Positions 9,225 to 17,436 of a stretch of DNA of 55,322 nt are shown here, piece after piece. A model generated the notes under the pieces. That model made no database searches and had not been told where the DNA came from. It worked only from the letters and a program-made list of their open reading frames with translations. Source of the stretch: an uncultured Lentisphaeraceae bacterium. Its GTDB lineage: Bacteria; Verrucomicrobiota; Kiritimatiellia; RFP12; DVOR01. The first letter of the stretch is position 1; each line of letters begins with the position of its first letter. Made by a program: the position numbers and the translations under genes. The DNA lies in NCBI GenBank assembly GCA_937892925.1, contig CALBHX010000099.1, positions 1 through 55,322 of the forward strand, in the 5' to 3' direction.

Positions 9225-10343
9225 ATGCTGAACCGGATATTACTGGGCATGGCCTTAATGGGAGCTTGTTGTGCCTTCGCCACGGAAGGGGTTTCCGATA
9301 TGGCGACCAAGCTCTTTGGAAAAGAAGAAACTTCCAAACGCGTCGCCACTGGAGCCGTTTTTGTCGATGGGTTATATCTCAAGGGGCCGTATTCCGTAAC
9401 CCGTGAAGGCAATGCCATCCTGATCAATGGACGCGTGGTCTCTCGTTTTAAGGTGGAATCTGCAGTTGCAAATGAAAAAGCCAAAAAAGCAGCCACAGAC
9501 ACTGCCGCTACCAAAACCGACCCTGCGGCTTCCGGCGAAGATGTGGTTTCCGATCAAGCAGGCTCAACCATCAATGGAGGTGATCCTGTGCCGACGTTGC
9601 CCAACACCGAAAAGACTTCGAGAACCAGCAAAGGAGCTTCCAAATTTGACACTGCTCTCGCCAAACGCGGCGGAGGCTTGGAGACTACGCTGGCCGCAAA
9701 GAAGAGAGCCAAGGAATTAGCCGCCAAAAGCGCAACTGGCACGTTCAATACTTCTGCCACCTCCAGTGACCCTATGGCACTCTTCGAAGAAGCAGATTAC
9801 ACATACACTCCGCCATCCAAACCCGAAGCAAAGGCTGTACCTTATGTACGCCCGGCATCTCAAAAGTCTGTAAAAGAACGCCTCGAGGCCTTCACCCTCG
9901 CAGAAAAAGCCAAAGCCGAAAAGGGTACTTCCATTACCACGAACCCTGCTGCCGGAGATGAAGAAGATGTTATCGCAACTGAATCCTTTGATGATTTGAG
10001 CGAGCAGGAGATCGCCGACTATATCAAGAAATTTTCTACACGGCGCGCCACACTTGAAAAATTGCTTGAAGCCGACAGCCTTCTGTTGCTTGCTTCAAAT
10101 ACATCCGCGACCAAAGTGGAAAAGCGACCGATCATGTGGCGATTCGTGCTCAGCCTAGGTAAACTCTGCGAAACACCCAGTGCAGACAAGTTGCAGAATC
10201 AATGGGGACGTACCCTTCCGCGTGCCTATCTGCAAAAGATTTATGATAACCGTGTAAGCAACAGCACCGAGATGAAAACTCTCGTTCTGCGAGTAACACG
10301 TGAAGACAAAGAAGCTCGAGAACGCTCAAAAAACCGCCTGTAA
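9225..10343 (+). CDS. Exported protein of unknown function upstream of the mla operon
   Basis: A 372-residue protein I do not recognise. GGGAGG lies eight bases before the ATG. Residues 1-20 form a short signal peptide (MLNRILLGMALMGACCAFA, cleavage near AFA/TEG). A small N-terminal domain follows (about 20-80), including a strand-turn-strand run (VDGLYLKGPYSVTREGNAILINGRVV). Residues 85-240 are low complexity, rich in Ala, Lys, Thr and Glu and probably disordered. The last 130 residues look folded and helical (DDLSEQEIADYIKKF). Its stop is 15 bp before mlaE, which has no evident Shine-Dalgarno site, so it is probably cotranscribed with the lipid-transport genes. A periplasmic role is inferred from the signal peptide only. 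Confidence 0.75.
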   Translation: MLNRILLGMALMGACCAFATEGVSDMATKLFGKEETSKRVATGAVFVDGLYLKGPYSVTREGNAILINGRVVSRFKVESAVANEKAKKAATDTAATKTDPAASGEDVVSDQAGSTINGGDPVPTLPNTEKTSRTSKGASKFDTALAKRGGGLETTLAAKKRAKELAAKSATGTFNTSATSSDPMALFEEADYTYTPPSKPEAKAVPYVRPASQKSVKERLEAFTLAEKAKAEKGTSITTNPAAGDEEDVIATESFDDLSEQEIADYIKKFSTRRATLEKLLEADSLLLLASNTSATKVEKRPIMWRFVLSLGKLCETPSADKLQNQWGRTLPRAYLQKIYDNRVSNSTEMKTLVLRVTREDKEARERSKNRL

Positions 10344-10358
10344 TAACCAACTTCTTTT

Positions 10359-11441
10359 ATGTCGGCTATCATTCTCCTTCCTGAACGGCTCACACGAAAG
10401 ACCGTTGCCACACTATGTGCCAACGGTCTTCTTGTGCAGGTTCGACAAAAAGGTGCACTCGTTGATGTTTCCTCTGTTCATGAAGCTGACAGTTCCGGTT
10501 TTGCCTTGCTTCACTGGCTTGCAGAAGAATACGCACGGCAGGGGCAAGCCGATCTCAGGCTCCATTTGGCAAAAACGATTCGTGTTCCCTTCACCACATT
10601 CGAAGCTGCACTCTTACTCCCGAAACTTGTAAATTCCTATAACATTTCGAAACCTGCCGGATGGATCGAAACATTTGGGCAAACGATCTGCAAATCATTT
10701 ACTAACGGGATAGAAGCTCTGACTTATCTGGGAGAAACTATCGCCGCTCTGTCAACGCTTGCACATGGACGTTTCCGATGGGAAGACGCCGGAGTGGCAT
10801 TCCGAAAGAGCGGCGTTGAAGCCCTTCCTGTCACATTACTTATCGGATTTCTGTTAGGATTAATTCTGGCTTTTCAGTCAGCCATTCCGCTCAAAATGTT
10901 TGGTGGAGAAGGATTCGTTGGCGGACTAGTTGGGTTGGCACTTATTCGGGAGCTCGGACTCATTATCACCGCGATTCTGGTTGCCGGACGAACAGGTTCG
11001 GCGTTTGCTGCCGAGCTTGGTACCATGAAGGTGAATGAGGAAATCGATGCTCTCGAAACGATGGGAATCCGTCCAGTGCGTTTTCTTGCCCTACCAAGAA
11101 TCCTTGCCGGAACAGTATCTTTGCCCCTGCTCTCCCTGTTTGCTACGGTAGCAGGGTTACTCGGGGGATGGCTGGTTATGTGCGTCCTTGGCTTTTCTAC
11201 CCGTTATTATCTCGAACAACTCCAAACTTTCGTTCAGCTGAAAGATCTTATTGGTAGTCTCTGCAAAGCAGTGTTATTCGGATTTACACTTTCTGCAACA
11301 GGCTGTTGGTTCGGATTAAAAGCCGGACGCGATGCCAGTGCCGTTGGTTCAGCCACTACTGCTGCCGTTGTAACCGGCATTGTTTTATTGGCACTATTGG
11401 AAGGCGTGCTCTCTGTAGTTTTTTATGCGATGGGGTGGTAA
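10359..11441 (+). CDS. mlaE: MlaE family lipid ABC transporter permease with N-terminal STAS-like domain
   Basis: Inner-membrane permease of an MCE/Mla phospholipid transporter, 360 residues. Residues 1-95 form a soluble STAS-like domain (SVHEADSSGFALLHWLAEEY), a fusion seen in many non-proteobacterial MlaE proteins; in E. coli the STAS protein MlaB is separate. The permease part (about 140-360) holds the family hallmark region AGRTGSAFAAELGTMKVNEE followed by IDALETMGIRPV, which forms the coupling helix to the ATPase. Five or six membrane helices are visible. The ATG is 15 bp behind the previous stop and lacks a good Shine-Dalgarno site. mlaF starts 5 bp after the stop. Confidence 0.95.
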   Translation: MSAIILLPERLTRKTVATLCANGLLVQVRQKGALVDVSSVHEADSSGFALLHWLAEEYARQGQADLRLHLAKTIRVPFTTFEAALLLPKLVNSYNISKPAGWIETFGQTICKSFTNGIEALTYLGETIAALSTLAHGRFRWEDAGVAFRKSGVEALPVTLLIGFLLGLILAFQSAIPLKMFGGEGFVGGLVGLALIRELGLIITAILVAGRTGSAFAAELGTMKVNEEIDALETMGIRPVRFLALPRILAGTVSLPLLSLFATVAGLLGGWLVMCVLGFSTRYYLEQLQTFVQLKDLIGSLCKAVLFGFTLSATGCWFGLKAGRDASAVGSATTAAVVTGIVLLALLEGVLSVVFYAMGW

Positions 11442-11446
11442 TTGTG

Positions 11447-12235
11447 ATGAAAGCGCCTCCAATTATTGCATGCGAACACTTGGCAACGGGATACCCAGGG
11501 GTACTCTTAATGCGAGATGTCTCGTTCACTATCCAGCGGGGAGAGATTGTTTTCATTCTTGGAAGTTCCGGATGTGGCAAGTCAACCTTGTTGAAGCATT
11601 TAATCGGGCAAATCCCGCCCCTAGGTGGAACAATTCGTATTTTAGGTAAAGAGACCACTTACATCGAAGGTGACGCACGTGAACAAATGCTCCGTTCCTT
11701 TGGTGTGATGTACCAGAGTGGAGCATTATTCGGAAACCTTTCTGTTCTAGAAAACGTCTGTCTGCCCCTACAAGAGTTTTCCGGATTACCCTCTGAGCTT
11801 TGCGAAACTATTGCCCGTGTCAAACTTGGCCAAGTGTCACTGCTTGACCGGGCAGATACCATGCCCTCAGAGCTCTCTGGCGGGCAGAAAAAACGAGCAG
11901 CGATCGCCCGTGCCATGGCGCTCGACCCGCCCATTCTTTTTCTGGATGAGCCTAGTGCAGGATTAGATCCAATCACATCGGCATCTCTAGATACACTCAT
12001 TCAACACCTTTCCAGAGAATTCGGTATAACTGTTGTCATTATCTCACACGAACTAGCTAGTATTGAGGCTATCGCCGACCGTGCCATTTATCTTGATCGT
12101 AACGCAGGAGGTGTGTTAGATCAGGGAACCCCAAACTACTTACGTGAAGAAAGCCCCCACGCCGTTATTCGTAACTTTTTCAACCGCCGAGCTGAAACGC
12201 CTGCTGTTCCTGCGATAAAAGGAGTCTCTGTATGA
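11447..12235 (+). CDS. mlaF: MlaF family lipid ABC transporter ATP-binding protein
   Basis: ATPase partner of MlaE, 262 residues. Walker A is GSSGCGKST, the Q-loop region is MYQSGALFGNLSVLENV (the QSGALF form is typical of MlaF), the signature is LSGGQKKRAAIARAM, and Walker B is ILFLDEPSAGLDP with the switch histidine in VIISHE. I start at the ATG at 11447, five bases after the mlaE stop; the in-frame GTG one codon earlier is equally possible, and a longer upstream frame overlaps mlaE and is spurious. The stop overlaps the ATG of mlaD (ATGA), so the two are translationally coupled. Confidence 0.95.
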   Translation: MKAPPIIACEHLATGYPGVLLMRDVSFTIQRGEIVFILGSSGCGKSTLLKHLIGQIPPLGGTIRILGKETTYIEGDAREQMLRSFGVMYQSGALFGNLSVLENVCLPLQEFSGLPSELCETIARVKLGQVSLLDRADTMPSELSGGQKKRAAIARAMALDPPILFLDEPSAGLDPITSASLDTLIQHLSREFGITVVIISHELASIEAIADRAIYLDRNAGGVLDQGTPNYLREESPHAVIRNFFNRRAETPAVPAIKGVSV

Positions 12236-13287
12236 AACAATCCTCGCGCCACCTGCTTGTCGGGCTCTTCGTCCTGGGTGGTTTTGTGCTCTTCGCACTG
12301 GGTTGCATCCTCTTTGGAGGAAGCCAGCTCTTCGCAAAAAAACTTTATTTCGAAACCTACTTTGCTTCCTCTGTGCAAGGCCTTGACGTTAGTGGCCCCG
12401 TCAAGTTTCGGGGGATGAAGATCGGCAAGGTAGAATCTATCGGATTTGCCGGGAGTGATTATGACTCGCAAACCGGGATTGACACTTCCAAGCCAGGCGT
12501 GCATCGGGCACTCTCGTATATCCGCGTGGTCTGTTCCATAGACCTGAAACGACATCCACATTTTAATGAAAAGCGACTACGCGCTATGACTCAGCGTGGG
12601 CTCCGTGCAAAACTTGACCTGCAGGGTATCACCGGAGTCGTCTTCATCAATCTCGACCTCTTACGCGAGGAAACTCAAGAAGAGTCCCTTCTTGTTCCAT
12701 GGAAACCCGACACCCTCTATATTCCCTCCGTCCCAAACACCCTTCAATCCCTAGTCTCTGTGATTGAAGGGCTCTCATATAAAGTGGAATCCATCGATCT
12801 TCCAAAGGCTGTAAATACCCTCACCCGCCTGTTGGAACACGCAGATTCCTCAATCGTTCAATCCGACGTACCCAAGCTGATGGCCTCCTTTACTACACTT
12901 GGTGAGACTCTGAATCGGCAAGCAGTCCGTCTAGACACACTCCTCAGCCAAATCGACACAGCCCACCTTGGCTCCCAGATACGAACTCTCGCTGATCATC
13001 TTACTGCCTTTACCGCCGAACTCCGACTTGAACTTCCAAAAATGTCCGCCGCCACCGGAGAGACTCTTCAGCGAACGCAAACGCTTCTAACACATGCCGA
13101 TACCCTCGTGCGCGAGGCTTCCGCTACCTTGAAAGGACTCCATGCTCAACTGGACACCCCAACTCTCGGCAACGATCTCGCCGCCACCCTCTCTACCTTT
13201 GCTCGAACCAGTGCCGCACTCGAAGCCCTCGTGGAAGAAATCCGAACCAAACCCTCCCGCCTGCTCTTCGATCGCCCTCTTGAATAA
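12232..13287 (+). CDS. mlaD: MlaD family (MCE domain) lipid-transport substrate-binding protein
   Basis: A 351-residue periplasmic MCE protein anchored by one N-terminal helix (about 8-32, LLVGLFVLGGFVLFALGCILF). The single MCE domain follows (about 40-150), with the conserved VQGLDVSGPVKFRGMKIGKV stretch that is diagnostic. The remaining 190 residues are amphipathic helices with regularly spaced leucines and threonines, suited to a helical barrel or needle as in PqiB/YebT-type proteins. MCE proteins form hexameric rings that pass lipids between the inner and outer membranes with MlaE/MlaF. The ATG overlaps the mlaF stop. The partner lipoprotein gene begins 23 bp downstream. Confidence 0.93.
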   Translation: MKQSSRHLLVGLFVLGGFVLFALGCILFGGSQLFAKKLYFETYFASSVQGLDVSGPVKFRGMKIGKVESIGFAGSDYDSQTGIDTSKPGVHRALSYIRVVCSIDLKRHPHFNEKRLRAMTQRGLRAKLDLQGITGVVFINLDLLREETQEESLLVPWKPDTLYIPSVPNTLQSLVSVIEGLSYKVESIDLPKAVNTLTRLLEHADSSIVQSDVPKLMASFTTLGETLNRQAVRLDTLLSQIDTAHLGSQIRTLADHLTAFTAELRLELPKMSAATGETLQRTQTLLTHADTLVREASATLKGLHAQLDTPTLGNDLAATLSTFARTSAALEALVEEIRTKPSRLLFDRPLE

Positions 13288-13310
13288 TCTCTTCCGTTTA
13301 GGAACCTATT

Positions 13311-13844
13311 ATGACGACCATTTTATCTAGGTCTTTTTACCCAATTATCCTCTTCTCTTTTGCCCTCTTTACCGGAGGATGTTCCCTGTTCACTTCCTCT
13401 ACCAACGAGCGACCTCGCCTTTACACTGTAGCCGATCTTCCCTCCAAGCCGATCCTCGCCCCTCGCCCCTTCGCGCGTATGGCCGATGATCTCCGCGCCG
13501 CAAGAACCCCCCTCCGTTTCAACAACGATGGAACCGTTGAACCCTGCCGGGGCATTCATTATTATGCCCCGCTTGAACTTGCCATTACACGTGCGCTCCA
13601 AGATGCGACACTCACGCCACCGAATATGCTCGGTCAAAAACAAACCGTTGTTATCGAAACCTTTGGCATTGATGCCCGCGGAGACGCACCACTCGCTCGT
13701 ATCACCCTGCGCTCTGCGCAAGAGAACGTCATTACCCGAACTGCGCCCGCACCGAAAACACCAGAAACCCTACGCAAGTGTCTGGGAGACCTCCTGCTTG
13801 AGGCATATCGTGAGGCTTGTAGCCATCAATCTCCTTCGTACTAA
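13311..13844 (+). CDS. ABC-type transport auxiliary lipoprotein (PqiC/YmbA-like)
   Basis: A 177-residue predicted lipoprotein. The signal peptide ends in the lipobox TGGC (Cys about residue 24), so it should be lipidated and sent to the outer membrane. The YTVADLP segment shortly after the cysteine and the repeated pattern of short strands and helices fit the ABC-type transport auxiliary (DUF330/PqiC) family, whose members accompany MCE transporters. Position as last gene of the mlaEFD operon supports this. Overall similarity is low, so the family call rests on context plus these features. No clear terminator is visible in the 240 bp up to rfbB. Confidence 0.78.
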   Translation: MTTILSRSFYPIILFSFALFTGGCSLFTSSTNERPRLYTVADLPSKPILAPRPFARMADDLRAARTPLRFNNDGTVEPCRGIHYYAPLELAITRALQDATLTPPNMLGQKQTVVIETFGIDARGDAPLARITLRSAQENVITRTAPAPKTPETLRKCLGDLLLEAYREACSHQSPSY

Positions 13845-14087
13845 AACAAACACGCATCCATCCTCAAACTATGCACGCTCCCCGTTCACAAACAGAGAAG
13901 TTCGTGCTTTCAATGTCAGACACATACCTCCTCCCTTCACAACCCTGTCCAACCCGCGCAAAGTCCGAGACTTTATACCCGAAGACTCCACCCTCTTTCA
14001 AAGCCACACGGTTAAAAACACCGTCCACCCCTTGTCTAAGGTAACGGAAACAATACAATGCGCTTCGACAAATTGGGCTTTTTGTAC

Positions 14088-15137
14088 TTAAAGATTACCC
14101 ACACGCGTTTCGGCAACCTTACGTAGCGGCGCCCACCAGGCCTCATGCTCAAGATACCATTGAATCGTCCGTCGGAGTCCAGTATCAAACGTTTCCTGGG
14201 GTCTCCACCCAAGTTCCGCTCTGATTTTGGAAGGATCAATCGCATATCGTGCATCATGTCCTGGACGATCTTTCACAAATGTGATCTGTTTAGCATAGGA
14301 CTGCCCATCAATACGTGGACGAAGTTCGTCCAAAATAGCGCAGATGGCCTGCACCACCTGCAGGTTCGTACGCTCATTATGGCCACCCACATTATACGTC
14401 TCCCCAGGACGTCCCTTATTAAGCGCCAACCAAAGTGCACGTGCATGATCTTCCACAAACAACCAATCTCGAATATTATCACCCTTACCATAAATAGGCA
14501 GAGGCCGCCCGGCAAGTGCATTAAGCGTTACCAACGGAATTAACTTTTCAGGAAAGTGATAAGGCCCATAATTATTAGAGCAATTGGTTTTAAGCGTGGG
14601 CAACCCATATGTGTGAAACCACGCCGACGCCAGATGATCGGCACTGGCCTTAGAGGCTGAGTACGGCGAACGCGGATCGTAATTTGTCTGTTCAGTAAAA
14701 TAACCCTCTGAGCCAAGAGAACCATACACCTCATCTGTGGAAATCAACAAGAAACGGAATGCCGCCTTCCCTGTCGGCTCCAACGTATTCCAATACGCAC
14801 GCGCCGCCTCAAGTAAGGTATAGGTACCCATCACGTTCGTTTGCAAGAAAAGTCCCGGACCATCAATGGAACGATCTACATGACTTTCCGCGGCCAAATG
14901 CATCACGCCCTGCGGACGAAACTCGGCGAAAGCCTGTGCCATAGCACGAGCATCGCAAATATCCGCCTTCAAGAAGTGGTAATTCGGCAATGCAGCCACT
15001 GGTTCCACCGAAGCCAGATTCCCAGCATAGGTGAGCTTATCAACATTCAACACCTCCACCCCCATACCCGCCAACATTCGAACCACGGCCGATCCAATGA
15101 ATCCCGCCCCACCCGTAACCAACACACGCTGCTTCAT
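14088..15137 (-). CDS. rfbB: dTDP-glucose 4,6-dehydratase
   Basis: Extended short-chain dehydrogenase that converts dTDP-glucose to dTDP-4-keto-6-deoxyglucose, the second step toward dTDP-rhamnose and related cell-surface sugars. Visible are the Rossmann loop TGGAGFIGS at the N-terminus, HLAAESHVDRSI, the catalytic STDEVYGS (Thr-Asp-Glu), the active-site SPYSASKASADHL (YxxxK), and NWLFVEDHARAL-like IRDWLFVEDH. I use the second ATG (MKQRVLVTGG), which has GGGAGG about ten bases upstream; the first ATG three codons earlier is too close to that site. Length 349 residues is normal. rfbA, rfbC and rfbD are not in the window. It stands alone behind the terminator of the upstream alcohol dehydrogenase. 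Confidence 0.95.
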   Translation of the reverse strand: MKQRVLVTGGAGFIGSAVVRMLAGMGVEVLNVDKLTYAGNLASVEPVAALPNYHFLKADICDARAMAQAFAEFRPQGVMHLAAESHVDRSIDGPGLFLQTNVMGTYTLLEAARAYWNTLEPTGKAAFRFLLISTDEVYGSLGSEGYFTEQTNYDPRSPYSASKASADHLASAWFHTYGLPTLKTNCSNNYGPYHFPEKLIPLVTLNALAGRPLPIYGKGDNIRDWLFVEDHARALWLALNKGRPGETYNVGGHNERTNLQVVQAICAILDELRPRIDGQSYAKQITFVKDRPGHDARYAIDPSKIRAELGWRPQETFDTGLRRTIQWYLEHEAWWAPLRKVAETRVGNL

Positions 15138-15199
15138 CGCGTTCATCCCTCCCGATTCTCGTCTTCTCTTTTCACCTTCACGCTACTTTACAAAAATAA

Positions 15200-15230
15200 T
15201 TTGCCCCGCCCATTATCCAGGCGGGGCAAA
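15200..15230 (-). terminator. Rho-independent terminator of the alcohol dehydrogenase gene
   Basis: Perfect 10-bp stem (15200-15209 pairs with 15221-15230), 11-base loop, GC-rich core GCCCCGC/GCGGGGC. On the minus strand it is followed by TTATTTTTG. It lies between the dehydrogenase stop (15244) and rfbB, so rfbB needs its own promoter. Confidence 0.85.
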
Positions 15231-15243
15231 CTAAACTATAACC

Positions 15244-16422
15244 TTACCAATTAATCGCGCTTGGCGTGCCATCATACGCCGCCGTAAGGATCTTCTTGAA
15301 GTCCGCCACCGAAGCCTTCCGTGGATTGGCTCCGGTGCAGGGATCCTGTTTGGCATTCTTGGCAATAAAGTCCAGATGCTTCTGGAACACCTCACGATCT
15401 ACACCAGCAGACTCCAACGTTGGCGGAATATCCAACGATTCATTCAACGCGCAAATCTTGTCGATCAACACATTGACCAGCTGCTTCTCTGTTGCACCAG
15501 GAAGTCCCAACGCCCGAGCAATATCGGCATAACGCGCCTCACAAGCCTTACGATTGAACTGAATGACGTACGGCTGCAAAATCGCATTACAGAGACCATG
15601 CGGCAAGTGGAATTGAGCACCAATCTTGTGCGCGATGGAGTGTGTAATACCCAACAATGCGTTGGAAAATGCCATGCCGGCCAAACACTGTGCTATATGC
15701 ATCCGCCCACGAGCAGCCATGTCGCCATTATAAGACGCTACCAGATCATTATCAATCATCTGAATAGCCTTGATGGCCAACGGATCAGAGATGTCGCTAT
15801 GCAAGCCCGCTACATAGGCCTCAATCGCGTGAGTCAAGGCATCCAATCCCGTATGCGCAGTAAGTCTCGGAGGCATCGTTTCGGCTAAATCACTATCTAC
15901 AACCGCGATATCAGGCGTAATTTCAAAGTCAGCCAAAGGATATTTAACCTTTGTGGCATAATCGGTAATTACCGAAAACGCCGTCACTTCCGTAGCCGTA
16001 CCCGAAGTAGAGGGAACAGCGGCAAAGATAGCCTTTTGTCGAAGCACAGGCATGGTGAACGGGTTCTTAATGTCATCAAACGTTTTCTCAGGGTGCTCAT
16101 AAAACACCCACATCGCCTTGGCTGCATCAATCGGCGAACCTCCGCCAATAGCCACAATCACGTCCGGTTCAAACGCCTGCATGGCCTTGGCGCCTTTCAT
16201 CACCGTTTCGACGGAAGGATCGGGTTCCACTCCTTCAAAATGCTTCACCTTGAGGCCAGCATTCTTCAGAATCGCCTCCAGACGATCCAGCGCACCACTT
16301 TTCTTCATGGAAGACCCCCCACTGACAATCATTGCGCGCTTACGCGTCTTGCCGAGAACGGCAAGCTCTTTCATCGCGCCGGGGCCAAAGTAAAGATCAC
16401 GAGGCAATGTAAACCGAGCCAT
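15244..16422 (-). CDS. Iron-containing alcohol dehydrogenase
   Basis: Group III NAD(P)-dependent alcohol dehydrogenase, 392 residues, single domain (not the AdhE fusion). The nucleotide-binding GGGSPIDAAKAMW, the PSTSGTATEVTAFSVI stretch and the iron ligands in HTGLDALTHAIEAYV and ITHSIAHKIGAQFHLPHG are all present, so it should be active. The overall pattern resembles butanol/ethanol-type dehydrogenases that reduce aldehydes in fermentation; substrate and cofactor preference are not readable. Start chosen at the ATG giving MARFTLP, about nine bases behind AAAGG; two ATG codons lie just before it. It is monocistronic, with a promoter near 16474-16502 and a terminator at 15200-15230. Confidence 0.94.
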   Translation of the reverse strand: MARFTLPRDLYFGPGAMKELAVLGKTRKRAMIVSGGSSMKKSGALDRLEAILKNAGLKVKHFEGVEPDPSVETVMKGAKAMQAFEPDVIVAIGGGSPIDAAKAMWVFYEHPEKTFDDIKNPFTMPVLRQKAIFAAVPSTSGTATEVTAFSVITDYATKVKYPLADFEITPDIAVVDSDLAETMPPRLTAHTGLDALTHAIEAYVAGLHSDISDPLAIKAIQMIDNDLVASYNGDMAARGRMHIAQCLAGMAFSNALLGITHSIAHKIGAQFHLPHGLCNAILQPYVIQFNRKACEARYADIARALGLPGATEKQLVNVLIDKICALNESLDIPPTLESAGVDREVFQKHLDFIAKNAKQDPCTGANPRKASVADFKKILTAAYDGTPSAINW

Positions 16423-16473
16423 AATCATCATCCTTTCCTTATACTTGCAGGGATATTCCCTCAAAGCGTAAAT

Positions 16474-16502
16474 ATTGTAACACACACGCTAAAACCTGGG
16501 AA
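16474..16502 (-). promoter_or_regulatory. Promoter of the alcohol dehydrogenase gene
   Basis: Minus strand: TTCCCA (16502-16497), 17-bp spacer, then TGT-TACAAT, an extended -10 (16482-16474). The start codon lies about 50 bases downstream. An imperfect inverted repeat is centred about 30 bp upstream of the -35 (16513-16546), suitable for a regulator. Confidence 0.6.
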
Positions 16503-16811
16503 TCACCAAAATGTATACAAACGTTCCACTCTAACATTTGGTATACCCAAAGCCAACCGCAACCCAATTTCGTTACACGTCCCACTAGAAGCCTGATACC
16601 CGAGAGCCCTCATACGCATTCTACACAAACCCGCCGAGACGACCTCTTTGCCAACAAGTTTTTTACACACACCCTTAGACTCTGCCCGCCCCTTCTCGCT
16701 TTTCATCTCCGATAACACAGATAACGCAAACGTACCGCATGCTTTATTTTTCCGCAAGCAAACCCATCGTGATCGCCCCCAATAAAAATTACAGATTCCT
16801 ATTATTTCCGT
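16503..16811. other. Gene-free interval between the alcohol dehydrogenase and ribosomal-protein genes
   Basis: Divergent intergenic stretch. A 104-codon minus-strand open frame covers most of it but has no Shine-Dalgarno site or recognisable motif, and I do not call it. Apart from the inverted repeat at 16513-16546 and the promoters at either end, I see nothing. Confidence 0.6.
16513..16546. repeat. Inverted repeat upstream of the alcohol dehydrogenase promoter
   Basis: GTATAC at both ends (16513-16518, 16541-16546) enclosing AAACGTT and AACATTTG-like arms around a 7-base centre. The arms match over 13 positions with one mismatch and one bulged base. Candidate operator; no other function is suggested by position. 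Confidence 0.45.
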
Positions 16812-16840
16812 TTGCAATGAAAGCCTCTATTTGATATAGT
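16812..16840 (+). promoter_or_regulatory. Promoter of small basic protein / rpsU
   Basis: TTGCAA (16812-16817), 17-bp spacer, TATAGT (16835-16840) preceded by TG as an extended -10. This is the strongest sigma-70-type promoter in the window by eye. It would give a leader of about 56 bases before the ATG at 16904. Confidence 0.75.
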
Positions 16841-16903
16841 TAAGAGACATTTCTTTGTGAGTGGGGTTCAGAGCCCCCCGACAGAACGTTAAGGAGGTTC
16901 TCC

Positions 16904-17059
16904 ATGAGCCAACATAGAAGTCTTAAAGGTTCAGGTAAGATTACGAGCAAGCGCAATGTTCTCAAGCGCTTCGAGCGCATCAACCTATTGATCAAGCGCG
17001 GCCAATGGAAGGAAGGCGACCGTGGTCAGGGGTTGCGTAAAACCATGCCTGAGGCCTAA
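16904..17059 (+). CDS. Small basic protein (Verrucomicrobia/Chlamydiae family)
   Basis: A 51-residue, strongly basic protein (MSQHRSLKGSGKI... TSKRNVLKRFERINLL). It matches the short PVC-restricted family described as small basic proteins and thought to be ribosome-associated; the segments KRNVLKRFERI, RGQWKEGDR and GLRKT are the conserved parts. The start has a perfect AAGGAGGT six bases upstream. It is followed after 104 bp by rpsU on the same strand and lies under a strong promoter, which supports a translational role. Its Shine-Dalgarno sequence falls in the loop of a short potential hairpin (AGAAC 16883-16887 with GTTCT 16897-16901). Ribosome binding is inference from family and context. 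Confidence 0.88.
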   Translation: MSQHRSLKGSGKITSKRNVLKRFERINLLIKRGQWKEGDRGQGLRKTMPEA

Positions 17060-17163
17060 CATTTATTTCTCTTCTGCCCCTACATCTGTGCCTTGACATG
17101 TGATGGTTGGAGGGTATCGGCAGAGTAGAAAGCTGCCGGAGACATTGAAAGGAGGTGAGCAAA

Positions 17164-17361
17164 ATGATCCAGGTTCGTCTGAAAAAGGGTGAATCCGTGG
17201 AGCGCGGTCTCAAGCGCCTGAAAAAAATCCTCGACAAAGAGGGGCTTATCAAGCAGTTGCGTGCAACTCGTTATTACGAGAAGCCTTGCGAAAAGAAGCG
17301 CCGCAAATCTGCGCGTGCTCGCATCCGTGCGAAGTCTCGTACTGCCATGGCGCAGTTTTAA
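17164..17361 (+). CDS. rpsU: 30S ribosomal protein S21
   Basis: S21, a small basic protein of the 30S platform that aids initiation complex formation near the 16S 3' end. The 65-residue product opens with MIQVRLKKGESVERGLKRLKK and ends in the usual Arg/Lys-rich tail (KKRRKSARARIRAKSRTA). Start is the ATG at 17164, with AAAGGAGG eight bases upstream; the in-frame GTG at 17155 overlaps that site and is rejected. It shares a promoter with the small basic protein and may have a second one (TTGACA near 17093). A strong terminator lies 19 bp behind the stop. Confidence 0.96.
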   Translation: MIQVRLKKGESVERGLKRLKKILDKEGLIKQLRATRYYEKPCEKKRRKSARARIRAKSRTAMAQF

Positions 17362-17380
17362 ACGCTTGCATGGAAGATTG

Positions 17381-17416
17381 ACGCGCGACTCTTCACCTAG
17401 AGCCGCGCGTTTTTTT
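17381..17416 (+). terminator. Rho-independent terminator of rpsU
   Basis: ACGCGCG (17381-17387) pairs with CGCGCGT (17404-17410), extended by four further pairs past one mismatch, and followed by a run of seven T. It also separates rpsU from the convergent mutL. Confidence 0.9.
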
Positions 17417-17436
17417 ATTTAATCAAATTAACCTGT

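Noticed and set aside
16503..16817. 104-codon minus-strand ORF between the alcohol dehydrogenase and ribosomal genes
   Set aside because: No ribosome binding site, no recognisable domain, and it overlaps the dehydrogenase regulatory region.
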